This document shows positions 19,224 to 29,214 of a stretch of 64,000 nt of DNA, piece after piece. Below the pieces are notes generated by a model. That model was not told the DNA's origin. It was given only the letters and a program-made list of their open reading frames with translations, and ran no database searches. Numbering within the stretch: the first letter of the stretch is position 1; every line of letters begins with the position of its first letter. The stretch covers positions 31,595-95,594 of the forward strand of contig SHZJ01000008.1 in NCBI GenBank assembly GCA_009692365.1. The letters are read 5' to 3'. The position numbers were made by a program, and so were the translations under genes. The DNA comes from Gammaproteobacteria bacterium. Lineage in GTDB: Bacteria; Pseudomonadota; Gammaproteobacteria; Ga0077536.

Positions 19224-21303
19224 GGGGTAATGCCTCCGGCGCTAGTTGGATGACGATAATTTGGCCGACGTCGTCTAGCGTGGCGCGCCAGCCGGGTTCG
19301 ACCACCAAAGTCGCATCGTATTGTTCGATCACGGCCGGGCCCTCCAGCGACACCGCGATGGGCGCGCGGGCGCGGGCATAGACCGGCACGTCGCAGGCCC
19401 CCAAGCCGCGAAAGAAACCCCGCCGCACGCTGGTCAAAGCGCCGGGCCAAGTGCAGCCTTCGCGGTGTTCTACGGCGGTCATGGGGCGTGGGAACAGACC
19501 AAAACCGGTCGCCCCGATATTCACGATTTCCACCGGCTGACGCCCTTCGTACTCGTAGCCAAAACGGTCATCGTGGGCCCGGTGAAAAGACTTGATTGCG
19601 TTACGCATCGCCGCCTCGCTGAGGCTGGCATCCAGCACCGTGACCGGCACCCGGACTTCGTAGGCTTGCCCGACGTAGCGCAGGTCGGCAAAGGCCGTCA
19701 GGGCGGTGTGCTGCGGGTCAAAACCCTCGCGCTCGAGGTCGCCCTGCACCTGCCGGTAGACGGCGGCGAACTCCCGGACTAAACGGGGCAAATCGAGCTG
19801 GTCTTCGCGCTGCACATCGGTGACCACGCGGTCGGAGCGGACATCGGTGGAGAGCAGACCTTCCGCGGAGGTCACGCCCGGGGCGGGCGGCACGATCAGG
19901 GTCTTAATGCCCAGCGCGTCCGCGACCGGGCAGGCATTCAGACCGCCCGCGCCGCCAAAAGCCATTAACGCGTAGTGCCGCGGGTCACGGCCACGCTTCA
20001 CCGACACCACGTTAATGCCTTGGGCAATATTGCTGGTCGCCAGATCCAGGATGCCCAAGGCGGCGTCTTCCACGCTCATGCCCAGCGGCAACGCGATTTG
20101 CTGCTCGATGGCGTGCCGCGCCGCGGCGGCATCCAAGGTAATCGCGCCGCCCAATAAATAGGGCGACACCCGTCCCAGCACCAGATGGGCATCGGTGAGC
20201 GTGGGCGCCGTGCCACCGCGCCCGTAGCACACCGGACCGGGTGCAGCACCCGCACTGCGTGGCCCCACGCGCAGGCTGCGCCCGGCGGCCAGCCAGGCTA
20301 TCGAGCCCCCGCCCGCGCCCACCGTGTGCATGTCGATCATGGGCGTTTTGATGCTGTAGACGTCGATGCGTCCTTCCGTAAGCATGTTGGGTACGCCCTG
20401 GTCGATGAGGCAGATATCGGTGGAAGTGCCCCCGATGTCGATGGTGATGAGATTGGGATGGCCGGCGGCACGCCCGTAATAGGTGGCGGTCACGATGCCG
20501 GCCGCGGGCCCCGAAAGCACGGCTGCGATCGGTTGTGGCGCCATCTCGGCGGCGCGAATGATCCCGCCGCTGGATTTCATGACGTAGAGCTTGGCGGCGA
20601 TGCCTGCGCGTTCGAGCCGCCCCTGCAAATTATCCAGATAGCGGGTCACCAGCGGCATGAGGCCGGTATTGAGACAGGTGCTCAAAGTGCGCTCGTATTC
20701 GCGATATTCACGAATAACGTCGGAGGAAATTGACACAAAACACGCGGGGTGCTCGGCTAGGATCAACTCCCGCGCGCGGCGTTCGTGGGCGGGGTTGCGG
20801 TAGGAGTGGATGAACGATACCGCGATGGCGGTCAGACCCATCGCGCGGAAGTCCCGCGCGCTGGCGCGCACTGCCGCTTCATCGAGGGGGGTGTGTTCCA
20901 CCCCGCGAAAAGTGAGCCGACCCGGAACCTCGCGCACCAGTTCTAGTGGCACCACCCGTGGGGGTTTCAGCCACCAGGTAATGTCGCCGAAGTCGCCGGG
21001 CACGGTCTGCCGGCCCACTTCCAGCATCTCGCGATAGCCCTGCGTTACGAGCAAGCCCAGGCGCGCGTAGTTGGACTCCAGAATGGCGTTGGTGGCGACC
21101 GTCGTGCCGTGGCTGATGAAATGGACGTCGCTCACCTGCGCGCCGATGTCGTTCAAGAGTTCTTGGATGCCGTTGGTGAACGCCCGCGAGGGATCATCCG
21201 GCGTGGAGGAGGTCTTGCGCACATAGCGTTGCCCGGTGGCCTCGTTCACCGCGACCACATCGGTGAAAGTACCACCGGTATCCACGCCTATCCGCCACGC
21301 CAT
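19207..21303 (-). CDS. hyuA: Hydantoinase A/oxoprolinase family protein
   Basis: A 698-residue ATP-binding subunit of the hydantoinase/oxoprolinase/acetone carboxylase family. The first phosphate-binding motif GVDTGGTFTDVVAV is at residues 6-19, and the second, IDIGGTSTDICLI, is near residue 295. HTVGAGGGSIAWL and the FGGAGGLNACPVADALGI block are further family marks. It probably activates the substrate by phosphorylation for HyuB. It is the first gene of a minus-strand unit hyuA-hyuB-SRPBCC and is divergent from a broken amidohydrolase gene, which may once have acted in the same pathway. Confidence 0.9.
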   Translation of the reverse strand: MAWRIGVDTGGTFTDVVAVNEATGQRYVRKTSSTPDDPSRAFTNGIQELLNDIGAQVSDVHFISHGTTVATNAILESNYARLGLLVTQGYREMLEVGRQTVPGDFGDITWWLKPPRVVPLELVREVPGRLTFRGVEHTPLDEAAVRASARDFRAMGLTAIAVSFIHSYRNPAHERRARELILAEHPACFVSISSDVIREYREYERTLSTCLNTGLMPLVTRYLDNLQGRLERAGIAAKLYVMKSSGGIIRAAEMAPQPIAAVLSGPAAGIVTATYYGRAAGHPNLITIDIGGTSTDICLIDQGVPNMLTEGRIDVYSIKTPMIDMHTVGAGGGSIAWLAAGRSLRVGPRSAGAAPGPVCYGRGGTAPTLTDAHLVLGRVSPYLLGGAITLDAAAARHAIEQQIALPLGMSVEDAALGILDLATSNIAQGINVVSVKRGRDPRHYALMAFGGAGGLNACPVADALGIKTLIVPPAPGVTSAEGLLSTDVRSDRVVTDVQREDQLDLPRLVREFAAVYRQVQGDLEREGFDPQHTALTAFADLRYVGQAYEVRVPVTVLDASLSEAAMRNAIKSFHRAHDDRFGYEYEGRQPVEIVNIGATGFGLFPRPMTAVEHREGCTWPGALTSVRRGFFRGLGACDVPVYARARAPIAVSLEGPAVIEQYDATLVVEPGWRATLDDVGQIIVIQLAPEALPHVGTN

Positions 21304-21544
21304 CCTAGCCTCCTTGTCCGTTAGACGCCGCCGGGGTGCGCCCGGACGTTGCCAGAATTTATCCTTGAGAACGCCCCACTCCCGCCGCGCAAGCCACCAC
21401 GGGCCAAGGTTATCACGCGTTCGGACAACGGCTAGTCCTCATTTGGAGGAAACCACGCCGGCCGCCAGAGTGCTATACGCTCGCCGGCCGGCACAATCTA
21501 GCGCGGCCGACTTGCGACTGGCCGCCAGCAACAGGGGTGCGTGG

Positions 21545-23256
21545 ATGGCTGAATTTGACTTGGTGATCCGTAACGGGATGGTGATTGACGGCACGCGTGT
21601 ACCACGCTATCGGGCCGACATCGGCATCAAAGACGGCTTGGTAGCCGACCTCGGGCGGCTCGCGGCCCATCGCGGGCGGCGCGAGATCGACGCCGGCGGG
21701 TGCATCGTGGCGCCGGGTTTTGTGGACCTCCACACCCACTATGACGCGCAGCTCTTCTGGGATCCCTACTGCACGCTCTCGGGTTGGCACGGCATTACCT
21801 CGGCGGTGATCGGCAACTGCGGCTTTGGTTTCGCACCGGTGCGCCCAGCCGAACGCGAGCGCGCCATGCTCTCGATGACCCGCGTGGAAGCCATTCCTTA
21901 TGCGGCCATGAAAGCGGGCATGCCGTGGGACTGGACCACCTTCCCCGAGTTTTTAGACCGCGTCGAGCGCACGCCCAAAGCCATCAATCTGCTGCCCTAT
22001 GTGCCCATCGGCCCGCTGTTGGTGTGGGTCATGGGTCTTGCGGCGGCCACAGCCGGCAACCTACCGAGCCCGGCCGAGCACGCGGAAATTTGTCGGATTT
22101 TTGAGGAATCGCTCGACGCCGGCGGCTGCGGCTGGCCCAGCGCCTCATGCCCAGCGGCCCAGCGGCCGTCCAACTGGACTACGACGGCACGCCGATGGTG
22201 ACCGACGTCATGCACGACGAAACTTGCGAGCGCCTCGCGGCCGTTCTGGGCCGGCGCAACGAGGACTTTATGCAAATGACCATCGCCTCGGGCTCGGCCG
22301 AGCGCGACCGCGCACACCTCGAGCGGCTGGCTGAAATCAGCGGCCGACCGGTGCTGTGGAACGTGCTCCAAGTCTACGACCACAAGCCGGAACTGCATCG
22401 CAGCGGGCTGGCGTGGCTGAACGACTGCCACCAGCGCGGGGTGCGGGTTTATGGTCAGGGCCTCACCACCGACGCCGGCGATGGTTTTACCTTTGAAGAC
22501 TGGAACTTGTGGGATGAACGCCCGGCGTGGCGCGAAGCGACGTTAGGCTCGGTGGCAGAAAAACTCGTCAAGCTCGCCGATCCGGCCCGGCGCGCGGTAC
22601 TCAAGACGCAAATGCCCTTGCTGGTGACTGCGGGCATTCCGCAGCTGGTGGTCACGGGTCCCGCCTCGCCGCAGACCGCGCAGTATCGCGACCGGATCAT
22701 CGGTGAGATTGCCGCCGAACTCGGCCGGCATCCGGTCGATGTCATGCTCGACATCGCGGTTCAAGACCGCCTCAAAACCGAATTTTTCGCCGCCGGCACC
22801 AACACTTGGCCCGGCTATATGCAGGAGGTCGTCGACAACCCTTAGGTGATGTTTGGGGTTTCGGACGGTGGCGCGCACACGAAGTTGCTGACGGCCGGAC
22901 GCTACCCCACCGAAACCCGGTGCAAGGGCGTGCGCGAGCACGGCAGGCTGAACTTGGAAGAAGCGCATTGGCGCTTAAGCGCGCTGCCGGCCATGGTGGC
23001 GGGCTGCGAGGACCGCGGCGTTATTCGGCGGGGCGCACCGGCCGATTTAATCGTGTATGACTACGACCGCCTCAATATTCTGCCGCCCGAAATTGTCCAC
23101 GATTTGCCGGGCGGCGAGTGGCGACGGATCCAACGCGCGGCGGGCTACCGCGACATCCTGGTGAATGGGCAAATCACCATCGAGAACGATGTGGAGACCC
23201 ACCCCCATTCGGGGCAGCTGCTGCGCCGTGGGGGACGCCGGGCGCGGGCGCTCTGA
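21545..23256 (+). pseudogene. N-acyl-D-amino-acid deacylase-like amidohydrolase, broken by a frameshift and an amber codon
   Basis: Three consecutive pieces together give one complete amidohydrolase of the D-aminoacylase type. Piece one (from ATG 21545) holds LVIRNGMVIDG and the metal-binding HTHYDAQ. Reading then shifts frame between 22135 and 22138, where family proteins read GW-SAQRL; one or four bases appear to be missing. Piece two continues DYDGTPMVTDVM... to VVDNP and stops at TAG 22843-22845. The frame resumes at once with VMFGVSDGGAHTK..., ending at 23256 with GQLLRRGG. The amber lies where relatives have Tyr. Two separate lesions suggest a decaying gene, but sequencing error cannot be excluded. 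It is divergent from hyuA. Confidence 0.82.
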
Positions 23257-23292
23257 GTGCGCGCCGCACCGGGTAGGTCGGCTGGCCGCCGT

Positions 23293-24714
23293 TTAGCTCA
23301 CCACCGGACGCCGCGCCCGCCACGGCGCGTCCGCTTCCAGCTGCGCGGCCAGCCGGAACAAGGTGGCTTCCTCGGCGTAGCGGCCCATGAGCTGCACGCC
23401 GACCGGCAAACCCTCGGGGGTCCAGTGCAGCGGCAAGCTAATCGCCGGCTGCCCCGTGATATTGGCCACCGCCGTGAAGCGGGGCAGATCCGACATGCGC
23501 TCGGTGGCCTGCCTGGGGTATTGGGGATCAAAATCAAACCACCCTAGCGGCTGGGGCGGCTGGGTGGTGGTGGGCGTGAGCCACACATCGTAGCGCGCGA
23601 AAAACGGGGCAATTTCGCGCGCCATGCGCTGCATATCCTGAATGGCGAGGAGGAGGTCCGAGGGCCGACGCTCGGCGTCGAAGGAAAACATTTTCCACGT
23701 GTGGGCTTCAAAGTCCTCGCGCGTGGGTGTGCGCCCGGTCCGCCGCGCCCAGTCGCGAATGGCCCAGGCCACCATCGCCAACCAAATGGTGGTAAAAAAA
23801 TCATTGAACTGCTCGGCCGACACCTGCGGCATAGCAACTTCCACGTGATGGCCTAGCGCGTCCAAACGCGCCGCCGCCGCCTGCGCCGCGCGCTGGCACT
23901 CCGGGTGGACCGGGGTGCCGGTGAGGGGTGACAGACTGAGCGCAATGCGCAAACGCCCGGGTGCCACGCCCACTTCTTCGGCGAAGGGGCGCGCGGGCGG
24001 CGCCACGCAGTAGGGTGCGCCCGGATCGGCACCGGCGGTGCAGTCGAGGATGGCGGCGCTGTCTAACACCGTGTGGGTCACGACGTGTTCGCAGATGAGC
24101 CCCGCGCCCACATCGCCATAGTCCGGCCCCAAGGGATTGCGACCGCGCGTGGGCTTCAGGCCCACTAAGCCACACCACGCTGCGGGCAGGCGGATGGAGC
24201 CGCCGCCATCGTTGGCATGGGCCGCCGCGGTCATGCCGGCCGCCACCGCCGAGGCCGAACCACCCGACGAACCCCCGCAGGAATAAGCCGGGTGCCACGG
24301 ATTGCCGGTCTTGCCGAACAGTTCGGGTTCGGTGGTGGGCTTGGAGGCGAACTCCGGGGTGTTGGTCTTGCCCACAATCACAAAACCGGCGCGGCGATAG
24401 CGCGCCACCAGTTCGCTGTCACGGGGGGAAATATAGTGCTGCAGGAACCGCGACCCTTCGGTCATGCGCGTGCCGCCATATTCGGCGAGCATGTCTTTGA
24501 GCAGCAGCGGCACACCGGCGAAAGGCGCACCGGCCGGCAAGTCGACCAAGCTCGCGCGGGCGCGCTCGGCGAGGGACAAAATAACCGCGTTCAACGGCGG
24601 ATTAAGCCGCTCGATCGCCGCCAAAGAGGCCTCCAGCATTTCGCTGGCAGACACGGCCCCGGTGCGGATTAGGTGGGCCTGTTCCACCGCGCTGTGGCGC
24701 ATGAGTTCGTGCAT
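23293..24714 (-). CDS. Amidase signature family enzyme
   Basis: A 473-residue amidase. The Ser-cisSer-Lys triad is present: Lys in VPLLLKDML (about residue 73), and the Gly/Ser-rich signature [17 protein letters not shown] with both serines. [22 protein letters not shown] completes the family core. It hydrolyses an amide bond in an unidentified substrate. No signal peptide is seen, so it is cytoplasmic. It converges on the broken amidohydrolase with a 36-base gap and is divergent from the MBL-fold lipoprotein gene. Similar amidases are often labelled GatA-like, but there is no GatB/GatC here. Confidence 0.9.
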   Translation of the reverse strand: MHELMRHSAVEQAHLIRTGAVSASEMLEASLAAIERLNPPLNAVILSLAERARASLVDLPAGAPFAGVPLLLKDMLAEYGGTRMTEGSRFLQHYISPRDSELVARYRRAGFVIVGKTNTPEFASKPTTEPELFGKTGNPWHPAYSCGGSSGGSASAVAAGMTAAAHANDGGGSIRLPAAWCGLVGLKPTRGRNPLGPDYGDVGAGLICEHVVTHTVLDSAAILDCTAGADPGAPYCVAPPARPFAEEVGVAPGRLRIALSLSPLTGTPVHPECQRAAQAAAARLDALGHHVEVAMPQVSAEQFNDFFTTIWLAMVAWAIRDWARRTGRTPTREDFEAHTWKMFSFDAERRPSDLLLAIQDMQRMAREIAPFFARYDVWLTPTTTQPPQPLGWFDFDPQYPRQATERMSDLPRFTAVANITGQPAISLPLHWTPEGLPVGVQLMGRYAEEATLFRLAAQLEADAPWRARRPVVS

Positions 24715-25017
24715 AGGGGCTCCTTTGGCGGGCGGTAGCTGCCCGCGTGGGTGGTGAGGACGCAGACGACCGGCGGCGGCGGCGCGGGGCTACCCGCCGA
24801 CTATAAAACAGGCCCAGGTGCAAAAACTGCACCCAAACAGGTGAGCGCGACTCGCGCACGCCCTGGCAGGCCCCAGCAGCCGGCGCGCAGGCGGTGCAAT
24901 CAGCCGCGCACTAGCGCACGCTTAGCCCGCGCGCCAAGTTTGCGGCGCGGCCCGACAGCCGGCGCGGCGGCGGGGTGGCGCCGGACGCGCGCGCTTGCGG
25001 CCCGCGCTGAGTGCTGA
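24715..25017. other. Divergent intergenic region, amidase / MBL-fold lipoprotein
   Basis: About 300 bases with no supported gene. It is very GC-rich apart from a short AT-rich patch near 24800-24836 that carries an inverted repeat (listed separately) and a minus-strand TATAGT that could be the -10 box of the amidase promoter. Confidence 0.5.
24816..24832. promoter_or_regulatory. Inverted repeat, possible operator
   Basis: GGTGCA-aaaac-TGCACC is a perfect six-base-pair palindrome with a five-base spacer, about 100 bases upstream of the amidase start and next to a TATAGT on the minus strand. The size and place fit a repressor-binding site, but no regulator gene is adjacent. Confidence 0.35.
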
Positions 25018-26169
25018 GTGCAGATTTTTTCGCCCCCGTGGGGGGGTCGCCGCCAGTGCGATGGCTTAATACCCGTGCTAACGATTTTTGGGGCTTTCCC
25101 CCTGCTCATCTCTCTGACCGGATGCGTCGCCATGACCCAGCCCCCCGCCCCCACCAAGCCGCACCATACGCCCACGGGTTTTCAGAACAATTATCTCGGC
25201 AAAGTGGCCAAATCAGGTCGCGAGTTCTGGCGCTGGCAATACCAGCGCCTGCGCGATGGTGTACCCCAAGCCCCGGCGGTACCGACCCCCGTCCAGTCGC
25301 CCGATCTGGTTTTCGTCCACGCCAATGCCCACGCCGCAGCGATGCGGCCGGCCATCACCTGGGTCGGCCACGCCACCATGCTGGTGCAGGCCAACGGCTT
25401 GAACGTCCTGCTGGACCCGATGTTTTCGGCGCGCGCCTCGCCGGTCCAGTTCATCGGCCCGCAGCGTGCCCAGGCCCCCGGGCTATCGATAGTCCAGTTG
25501 CCAGCTATCGACGTGGTGCTGATTTCACACAATCACTACGACCATCTGGACAAAAATTCGGTCCTTGCGCTGGCGGCCAGAGCGCCCGCCGCGACCCTGT
25601 TTCTGGTGCCCTTGGGCCTTAAGGCCTGGTTTACCGGGCTGGGCATCGGCAACGTGAAAGAGCTGGATTGGTGGGACAGCGTCGTGCTCAACGGCACCCA
25701 ATTCCACCTCGCCCCCGTGCAGCATTGGTCGGCGCGGGGGGTGGGCGACCGTAACCAAACGCTGTGGGGTGGCTGGGCGGTGTTGGGGCCGCAGTTGCAC
25801 TGGTATTTCAGCGGCGACGCCGGTTACAGCCAGGATTTTGCCGACACCAAAGCGCATTTCGCCGCCCAGCAGAGCACCGCCCAAGGCGGCGGTTTTGACC
25901 TCGCCCTGATCGCCGTCGGCGCCTACGAACCGCGCTGGTTTATGCGCGAGCAGCATGTGAACCCCGCCGAGGCCGTGCGAGCCCACTTGGATTTAGGGGC
26001 CAAATACAGTGTGGGCGTGCACTGGGGCACTTTTGAGCTGACCGATGAGCCGCTAGACCAACCGCCCAAAGATTTGGCGGCGGCCCGGCTAGCGGCGGGC
26101 CTCGCGGCGGAGACGTTTGGGGTCATGGCGATTGGTGAAACCCGCCAAGTCGCGGCGCGCGCACCCTAG
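25018..26169 (+). CDS. MBL-fold metallo-hydrolase, predicted lipoprotein (NAPE-PLD-like)
   Basis: A 383-residue beta-lactamase-fold hydrolase. The zinc-binding motif is SHNHYDHLD, with further ligands in VQHWSARG, FSGDAGYS and GVHWGTFEL. The pattern is that of NAPE-PLD/RomA/UlaG-like phosphodiesterases. The N-terminus has a hydrophobic segment ending in the lipobox LTGC (Cys36 from the GTG at 25018), so it is probably lipidated and faces the periplasm. GTG at 25075 is an alternative start but would leave no basic residues before the hydrophobic segment. Phospholipid-type substrates are suggested by family only. Confidence 0.82.
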   Translation: MQIFSPPWGGRRQCDGLIPVLTIFGAFPLLISLTGCVAMTQPPAPTKPHHTPTGFQNNYLGKVAKSGREFWRWQYQRLRDGVPQAPAVPTPVQSPDLVFVHANAHAAAMRPAITWVGHATMLVQANGLNVLLDPMFSARASPVQFIGPQRAQAPGLSIVQLPAIDVVLISHNHYDHLDKNSVLALAARAPAATLFLVPLGLKAWFTGLGIGNVKELDWWDSVVLNGTQFHLAPVQHWSARGVGDRNQTLWGGWAVLGPQLHWYFSGDAGYSQDFADTKAHFAAQQSTAQGGGFDLALIAVGAYEPRWFMREQHVNPAEAVRAHLDLGAKYSVGVHWGTFELTDEPLDQPPKDLAAARLAAGLAAETFGVMAIGETRQVAARAP

Positions 26170-26445
26170 GCCCAGGTGGCCGGTCGCGCGCGCAAGTTCG
26201 CCAGCGCAACGCCACCCCGCCGCGCGCGCAGCCGCCGCGCTGGGTGAGGCGCCCGCCCTCGCCCCAGCAAAACCGACCCGGCCACCCGCCCCAACGCGCT
26301 GATAACTTGTCTAGCGCGCCCGAAGCGGCAATCATGCGGGGCCGACGCGAGGTCGGTCGCCGCGCCTGCGCCGACCACGCCGTACCCGCGGGCCCGCCCC
26401 ACGCCGGCCCGTCCAAAGACCGCTAACGCACGGGACTCACACACG

Positions 26446-27168
26446 ATGGGACGCATGTTCGAAACGCGTAAGCACACCATGTTCGCCCGCTGGGACCGCA
26501 TGGCCAAGCAGTTCAGCCGGGTTGGCAAAGATATTACGATCGCAGTCCGTCAGGGCGGCCCCGACCCCGCCAATAATCCCTCGTTGCGCCGCGTGATCCA
26601 GAACGGACGCGCGGTCAACATGCCCAAAGACAAAATTGAAACCGCGATCAAACGGGCCTCAGGCAAAGATGCAACCAACTACGAGGTCGTCGTTTATGAA
26701 GGCTACGCGCCCCATGGGGTCGCGGTGTTGATCGAAACCGCCACGGATAACCCGGTGCGCACCGTCGCGAGCGTGCGGGCCGCGTTCAATAAATTTGGCG
26801 GCAATATCGGCATCAACGGCAGCGTGGCGTTCATGTTCAAACGCATGGGCGTGTTCCGGATCAAGCCAGCCGGCTTGGATGCTGACGATCTGGAACTGTA
26901 TCTCATCGATTTTGGCTTGGAAGAAATGGGCGAAGGGCGCGGCCCCAAAGATGAACCGCAGTGGGTGGTGCGCTGTCATTTTCCAGATTTCGGTCTGCTG
27001 CAAAAAGCCTTGGAAGACCGCGGCATTACGCCGATTTCCGCCGAGCACGAATATCTGTGTATCACCCCCACCGACTTGCCCGAGGAGCAGGCCAAAGAGG
27101 TACTGGAACTCATCGATAAACTCGAACAAGACGACGACGTCCAAAACGTCTATCACACGCTCGCCTGA
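26446..27168 (+). CDS. YebC/PmpR family protein
   Basis: A 240-residue YebC-family protein. The family is known as DNA-binding regulators and, for YebC/TACO1-type members, as factors that relieve ribosome stalling at proline stretches. It matches along its length: [56 protein letters not shown] and the acidic C-terminal third. The N-terminus reads [17 protein letters not shown], not the usual AGHSKWANIKHRK, marking the variant subgroup common as a second copy. No RuvC or other usual neighbour is adjacent. It lies just upstream of a flavin monooxygenase gene. Confidence 0.88.
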   Translation: MGRMFETRKHTMFARWDRMAKQFSRVGKDITIAVRQGGPDPANNPSLRRVIQNGRAVNMPKDKIETAIKRASGKDATNYEVVVYEGYAPHGVAVLIETATDNPVRTVASVRAAFNKFGGNIGINGSVAFMFKRMGVFRIKPAGLDADDLELYLIDFGLEEMGEGRGPKDEPQWVVRCHFPDFGLLQKALEDRGITPISAEHEYLCITPTDLPEEQAKEVLELIDKLEQDDDVQNVYHTLA

Positions 27169-27198
27169 GGCGAGCCCGCCGTAAGGATTGCTGCTGCG

Positions 27199-28563
27199 AT
27201 GTTACCCCGCCCCCCGCGCGCGCTGCGCGTGGTCGTTATTGGCGCCGGCATGGCCGGCATTCTGGCTGGTATCCGCTTGGCCGAGGCAGGGTTTTCCGAC
27301 TATGTCATTTTTGAGAAATCCGCCCGGGTGGGGGGCACCTGGCGCGAAAACACCTACCCCGGTATCGCCTGCGATGTCCCAGCCCACCTCTACACCTACA
27401 GTTTCGCGCCCAATCCGGACTGGTCGCAGACTTTTGCCCCGGGGGCGGAAATTCAAGCCTACTTCGAGCGGGTGGCCAGCCAATATCAGGTCATGCCGCA
27501 CATCCGCTTTAATGCCGAAATCACGCGCTGCGAGTTTGTGCAGGGCCGCTGGCAGCTCACCCTGGCAGACGGCACCCGCGCGGTCGGCGATGTGGTCATT
27601 GGGGCGAGCGGCGTGCTGCATCACCCTAATATGCCCGAGCTCGCGGGCTTGGCAGACTTCGCGGGCGCGAGCTTCCACAGCGCCCAATGGAACCACCAGG
27701 TGCCCTTGGACGCTCAGCGCGTGGGGGTTATCGGTACCGGGTCCACGGCCATCCAGATCACCTCGGCGCTGGTGCCGCGCGCCGCGCACTACACGCTGTT
27801 TCAGCGCACGCCGCAGTGGGTGATGGCGATTGAAAACCCGCTCTATAGCCCGGCACAACGCGCAGAGTTTGCCCGCGACCCTGAGCAAATAGCGGCCATT
27901 CGGGCCGCAGCTAATACCCTGATGGTCGACTTTGTCTCTAACGCCGTGATCGACGCCGACTCGCCCGGCATGAAATCTATCGAGCGGCGTTGCCAACAAA
28001 ATCTCGAGCACAGCGTGGCCGATCCCATCCTCCGCGAGCGCCTGCGCCCCAACTATCGCGCGGCCTGCAAGCGCTTGGTGTTTTCCACCGACTTCTACGC
28101 CAAGCTCCAGCAACCGCACGCCGCCCTGGTCACCAGCGGCATCGAGCGGATGGAAGCCCGCGGCGTACGCACGGCCGATGGCGTGCTGCACGAACTCGAC
28201 GTCCTGGTGTTGGCCACCGGCTTCCGCGCCGACCGCTTCGTGCGACCCACGCGGGTATTGGGTCGCGAGGGGCTGGATTTAGACACCGTCTGGGCCGAGC
28301 GCCCCACGGCCTATTTGTCGCTGTCGGTGCCAGGCTTCCCCAATTTTTTCCTGCTCAACGGGCCTAACGGTCCGGTAGGCAATTTTTCACTCATTAGAAT
28401 TGCCGAACTCCAGCTCGACTATGTTCTGCAACTGCTCGCGCAGCTACGCGCGGGCACTTACCGCGAAATTTCAGCCAGCGCCGCGGCCGCCAGCGCGTTT
28501 GAAGCCGCCCGTATCGAGGCCGCCAAAAAAAGCATCTGGGCCACCGGCTGCAAAAGCTGGTAG
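27199..28563 (+). CDS. Flavin-binding (Baeyer-Villiger-type) monooxygenase, truncated by an amber codon
   Basis: A class B flavoprotein monooxygenase using FAD and NADPH. The FAD motif GAGMAG is at residues 15-20 and GGTWRENTYPGIACDVP follows. The Baeyer-Villiger fingerprint FxGxxxHxxxW is exact (FAGASFHSAQW), immediately before the NADPH motif GVIGTGSTAIQI. The frame stops at TAG 28561-28563 directly after ATGCKSW, where relatives continue SWYLD. The same frame goes on for 34 more codons with family-like residues (LDKSGIPASWPWSY..EEMAAPKLE) to a second TAG at 28665. Full length would be 488 residues; the truncated product has 454. Loss of this C-terminal tail may reduce or abolish activity. 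Confidence 0.87.
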   Translation: MLPRPPRALRVVVIGAGMAGILAGIRLAEAGFSDYVIFEKSARVGGTWRENTYPGIACDVPAHLYTYSFAPNPDWSQTFAPGAEIQAYFERVASQYQVMPHIRFNAEITRCEFVQGRWQLTLADGTRAVGDVVIGASGVLHHPNMPELAGLADFAGASFHSAQWNHQVPLDAQRVGVIGTGSTAIQITSALVPRAAHYTLFQRTPQWVMAIENPLYSPAQRAEFARDPEQIAAIRAAANTLMVDFVSNAVIDADSPGMKSIERRCQQNLEHSVADPILRERLRPNYRAACKRLVFSTDFYAKLQQPHAALVTSGIERMEARGVRTADGVLHELDVLVLATGFRADRFVRPTRVLGREGLDLDTVWAERPTAYLSLSVPGFPNFFLLNGPNGPVGNFSLIRIAELQLDYVLQLLAQLRAGTYREISASAAAASAFEAARIEAAKKSIWATGCKSW

Positions 28564-28665
28564 CTGGACAAATCCGGGATCCCGGCCAGCTGGCCGTGGA
28601 GCTACGCCCGCTTCGCCGAGGAAATGGCAGCGCCCAAGCTAGAGGCGTTTGAACGGGTGGCATAG
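28564..28665 (+). other. C-terminal remnant of the monooxygenase after the in-frame TAG
   Basis: These 34 codons continue the frame of the preceding gene without interruption and encode LDKSGIPASWPWSY and a conserved EEMAAPKLEAFE end, as in intact relatives. They would be translated only by readthrough or if the TAG at 28561 is an error for a Tyr codon (TAC/TAT). Confidence 0.75.
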
Positions 28666-28707
28666 CCGCCGCCCCTCGCCGGTCCCATCGGCGCAAGTGG
28701 GGTCCGC

Positions 28708-28734
28708 GCGGCCCGGCGAGCCGCCTAATTTTTT
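28708..28734 (+). terminator. Rho-independent terminator after the monooxygenase gene
   Basis: GCGGC (28708-28712) pairs with GCCGC (28720-28724), followed by CTAA and six T (28729-28734). It lies 43 bases after the full-length stop. Confidence 0.5.
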
Positions 28735-28872
28735 AGCGCTAGCGCGGCTAATTGCCAGCCTAATTCCCAGCCCAAAAAATCCGCACCGAGCGTTGCGTGC
28801 GGGACGCTTTCATTGTCTGTCGTGTTTGAGGTATGGTTGGTTCACGGGATTCGACCTATCAACCGATTCCAG

Positions 28873-29196
28873 ATGCCAAAACCAAAAACATGGACCCTTG
28901 AGGACGTCGCAAAGACCTTTCGCGCGTGCGAAAGCCTCTTTCACGCGCTCGGCGACCCTGCACGGCAACAGATTGTGCTGATTCTTGCCGAACATGAGCG
29001 CTTGAATGTGAACCAGATCACCGAATTGATGCATCTTGCCCGTCCGTCCATTTCGCATCATTTGAAGGTACTCAAAGACGCTGGCATGGTGAGCCTCGCC
29101 CGCGAGTCTCGCGAAAATTTCTACAGCCTGTTGTGGAATGAACCCATTGGTCGCCTCAAATTACTTGTCGAGCAAAGTGCAATCGCGTGCGGGTAA
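28873..29196 (+). CDS. ArsR family winged-helix transcriptional regulator
   Basis: A 107-residue ArsR/SmtB-fold repressor: CESLFHALGDPARQQIVLIL (helix 1-2), a recognition helix RPSISHHLKVLKDAGMV and a beta-wing SRENFYSLL. The usual metal-sensing ELCVC motif is replaced by RLNVNQ, so an alpha-3 metal site is absent and a non-metal signal is likely. I chose the ATG at 28873; the frame is open to 28813 but only with TTG. It is followed by a terminator, an inverted repeat that looks like its operator, and an SDR gene. Base composition is lower in GC than the flanks. Confidence 0.85.
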   Translation: MPKPKTWTLEDVAKTFRACESLFHALGDPARQQIVLILAEHERLNVNQITELMHLARPSISHHLKVLKDAGMVSLARESRENFYSLLWNEPIGRLKLLVEQSAIACG

Positions 29197-29210
29197 TCCC
29201 CGTTTTTTTT
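29189..29210 (+). terminator. Terminator overlapping the arsR-like stop codon
   Basis: CGGG (29190-29193) pairs with CCCG (29199-29202), followed directly by eight T. The stop codon TAA of the regulator is inside the loop. The stem is short, but the T-run is the best in the window. Confidence 0.5.
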
Positions 29211-29214
29211 AACT

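Noticed and set aside
22843..28563. Pyrrolysine decoding of TAG
   Set aside because: TAG is a normal stop in many genes here, no pyl genes are seen, and relatives have Tyr at these places.
28873..29196. Arsenic or heavy-metal resistance operon
   Set aside because: The regulator lacks the metal-binding motif, and no arsenate reductase or efflux gene is adjacent.
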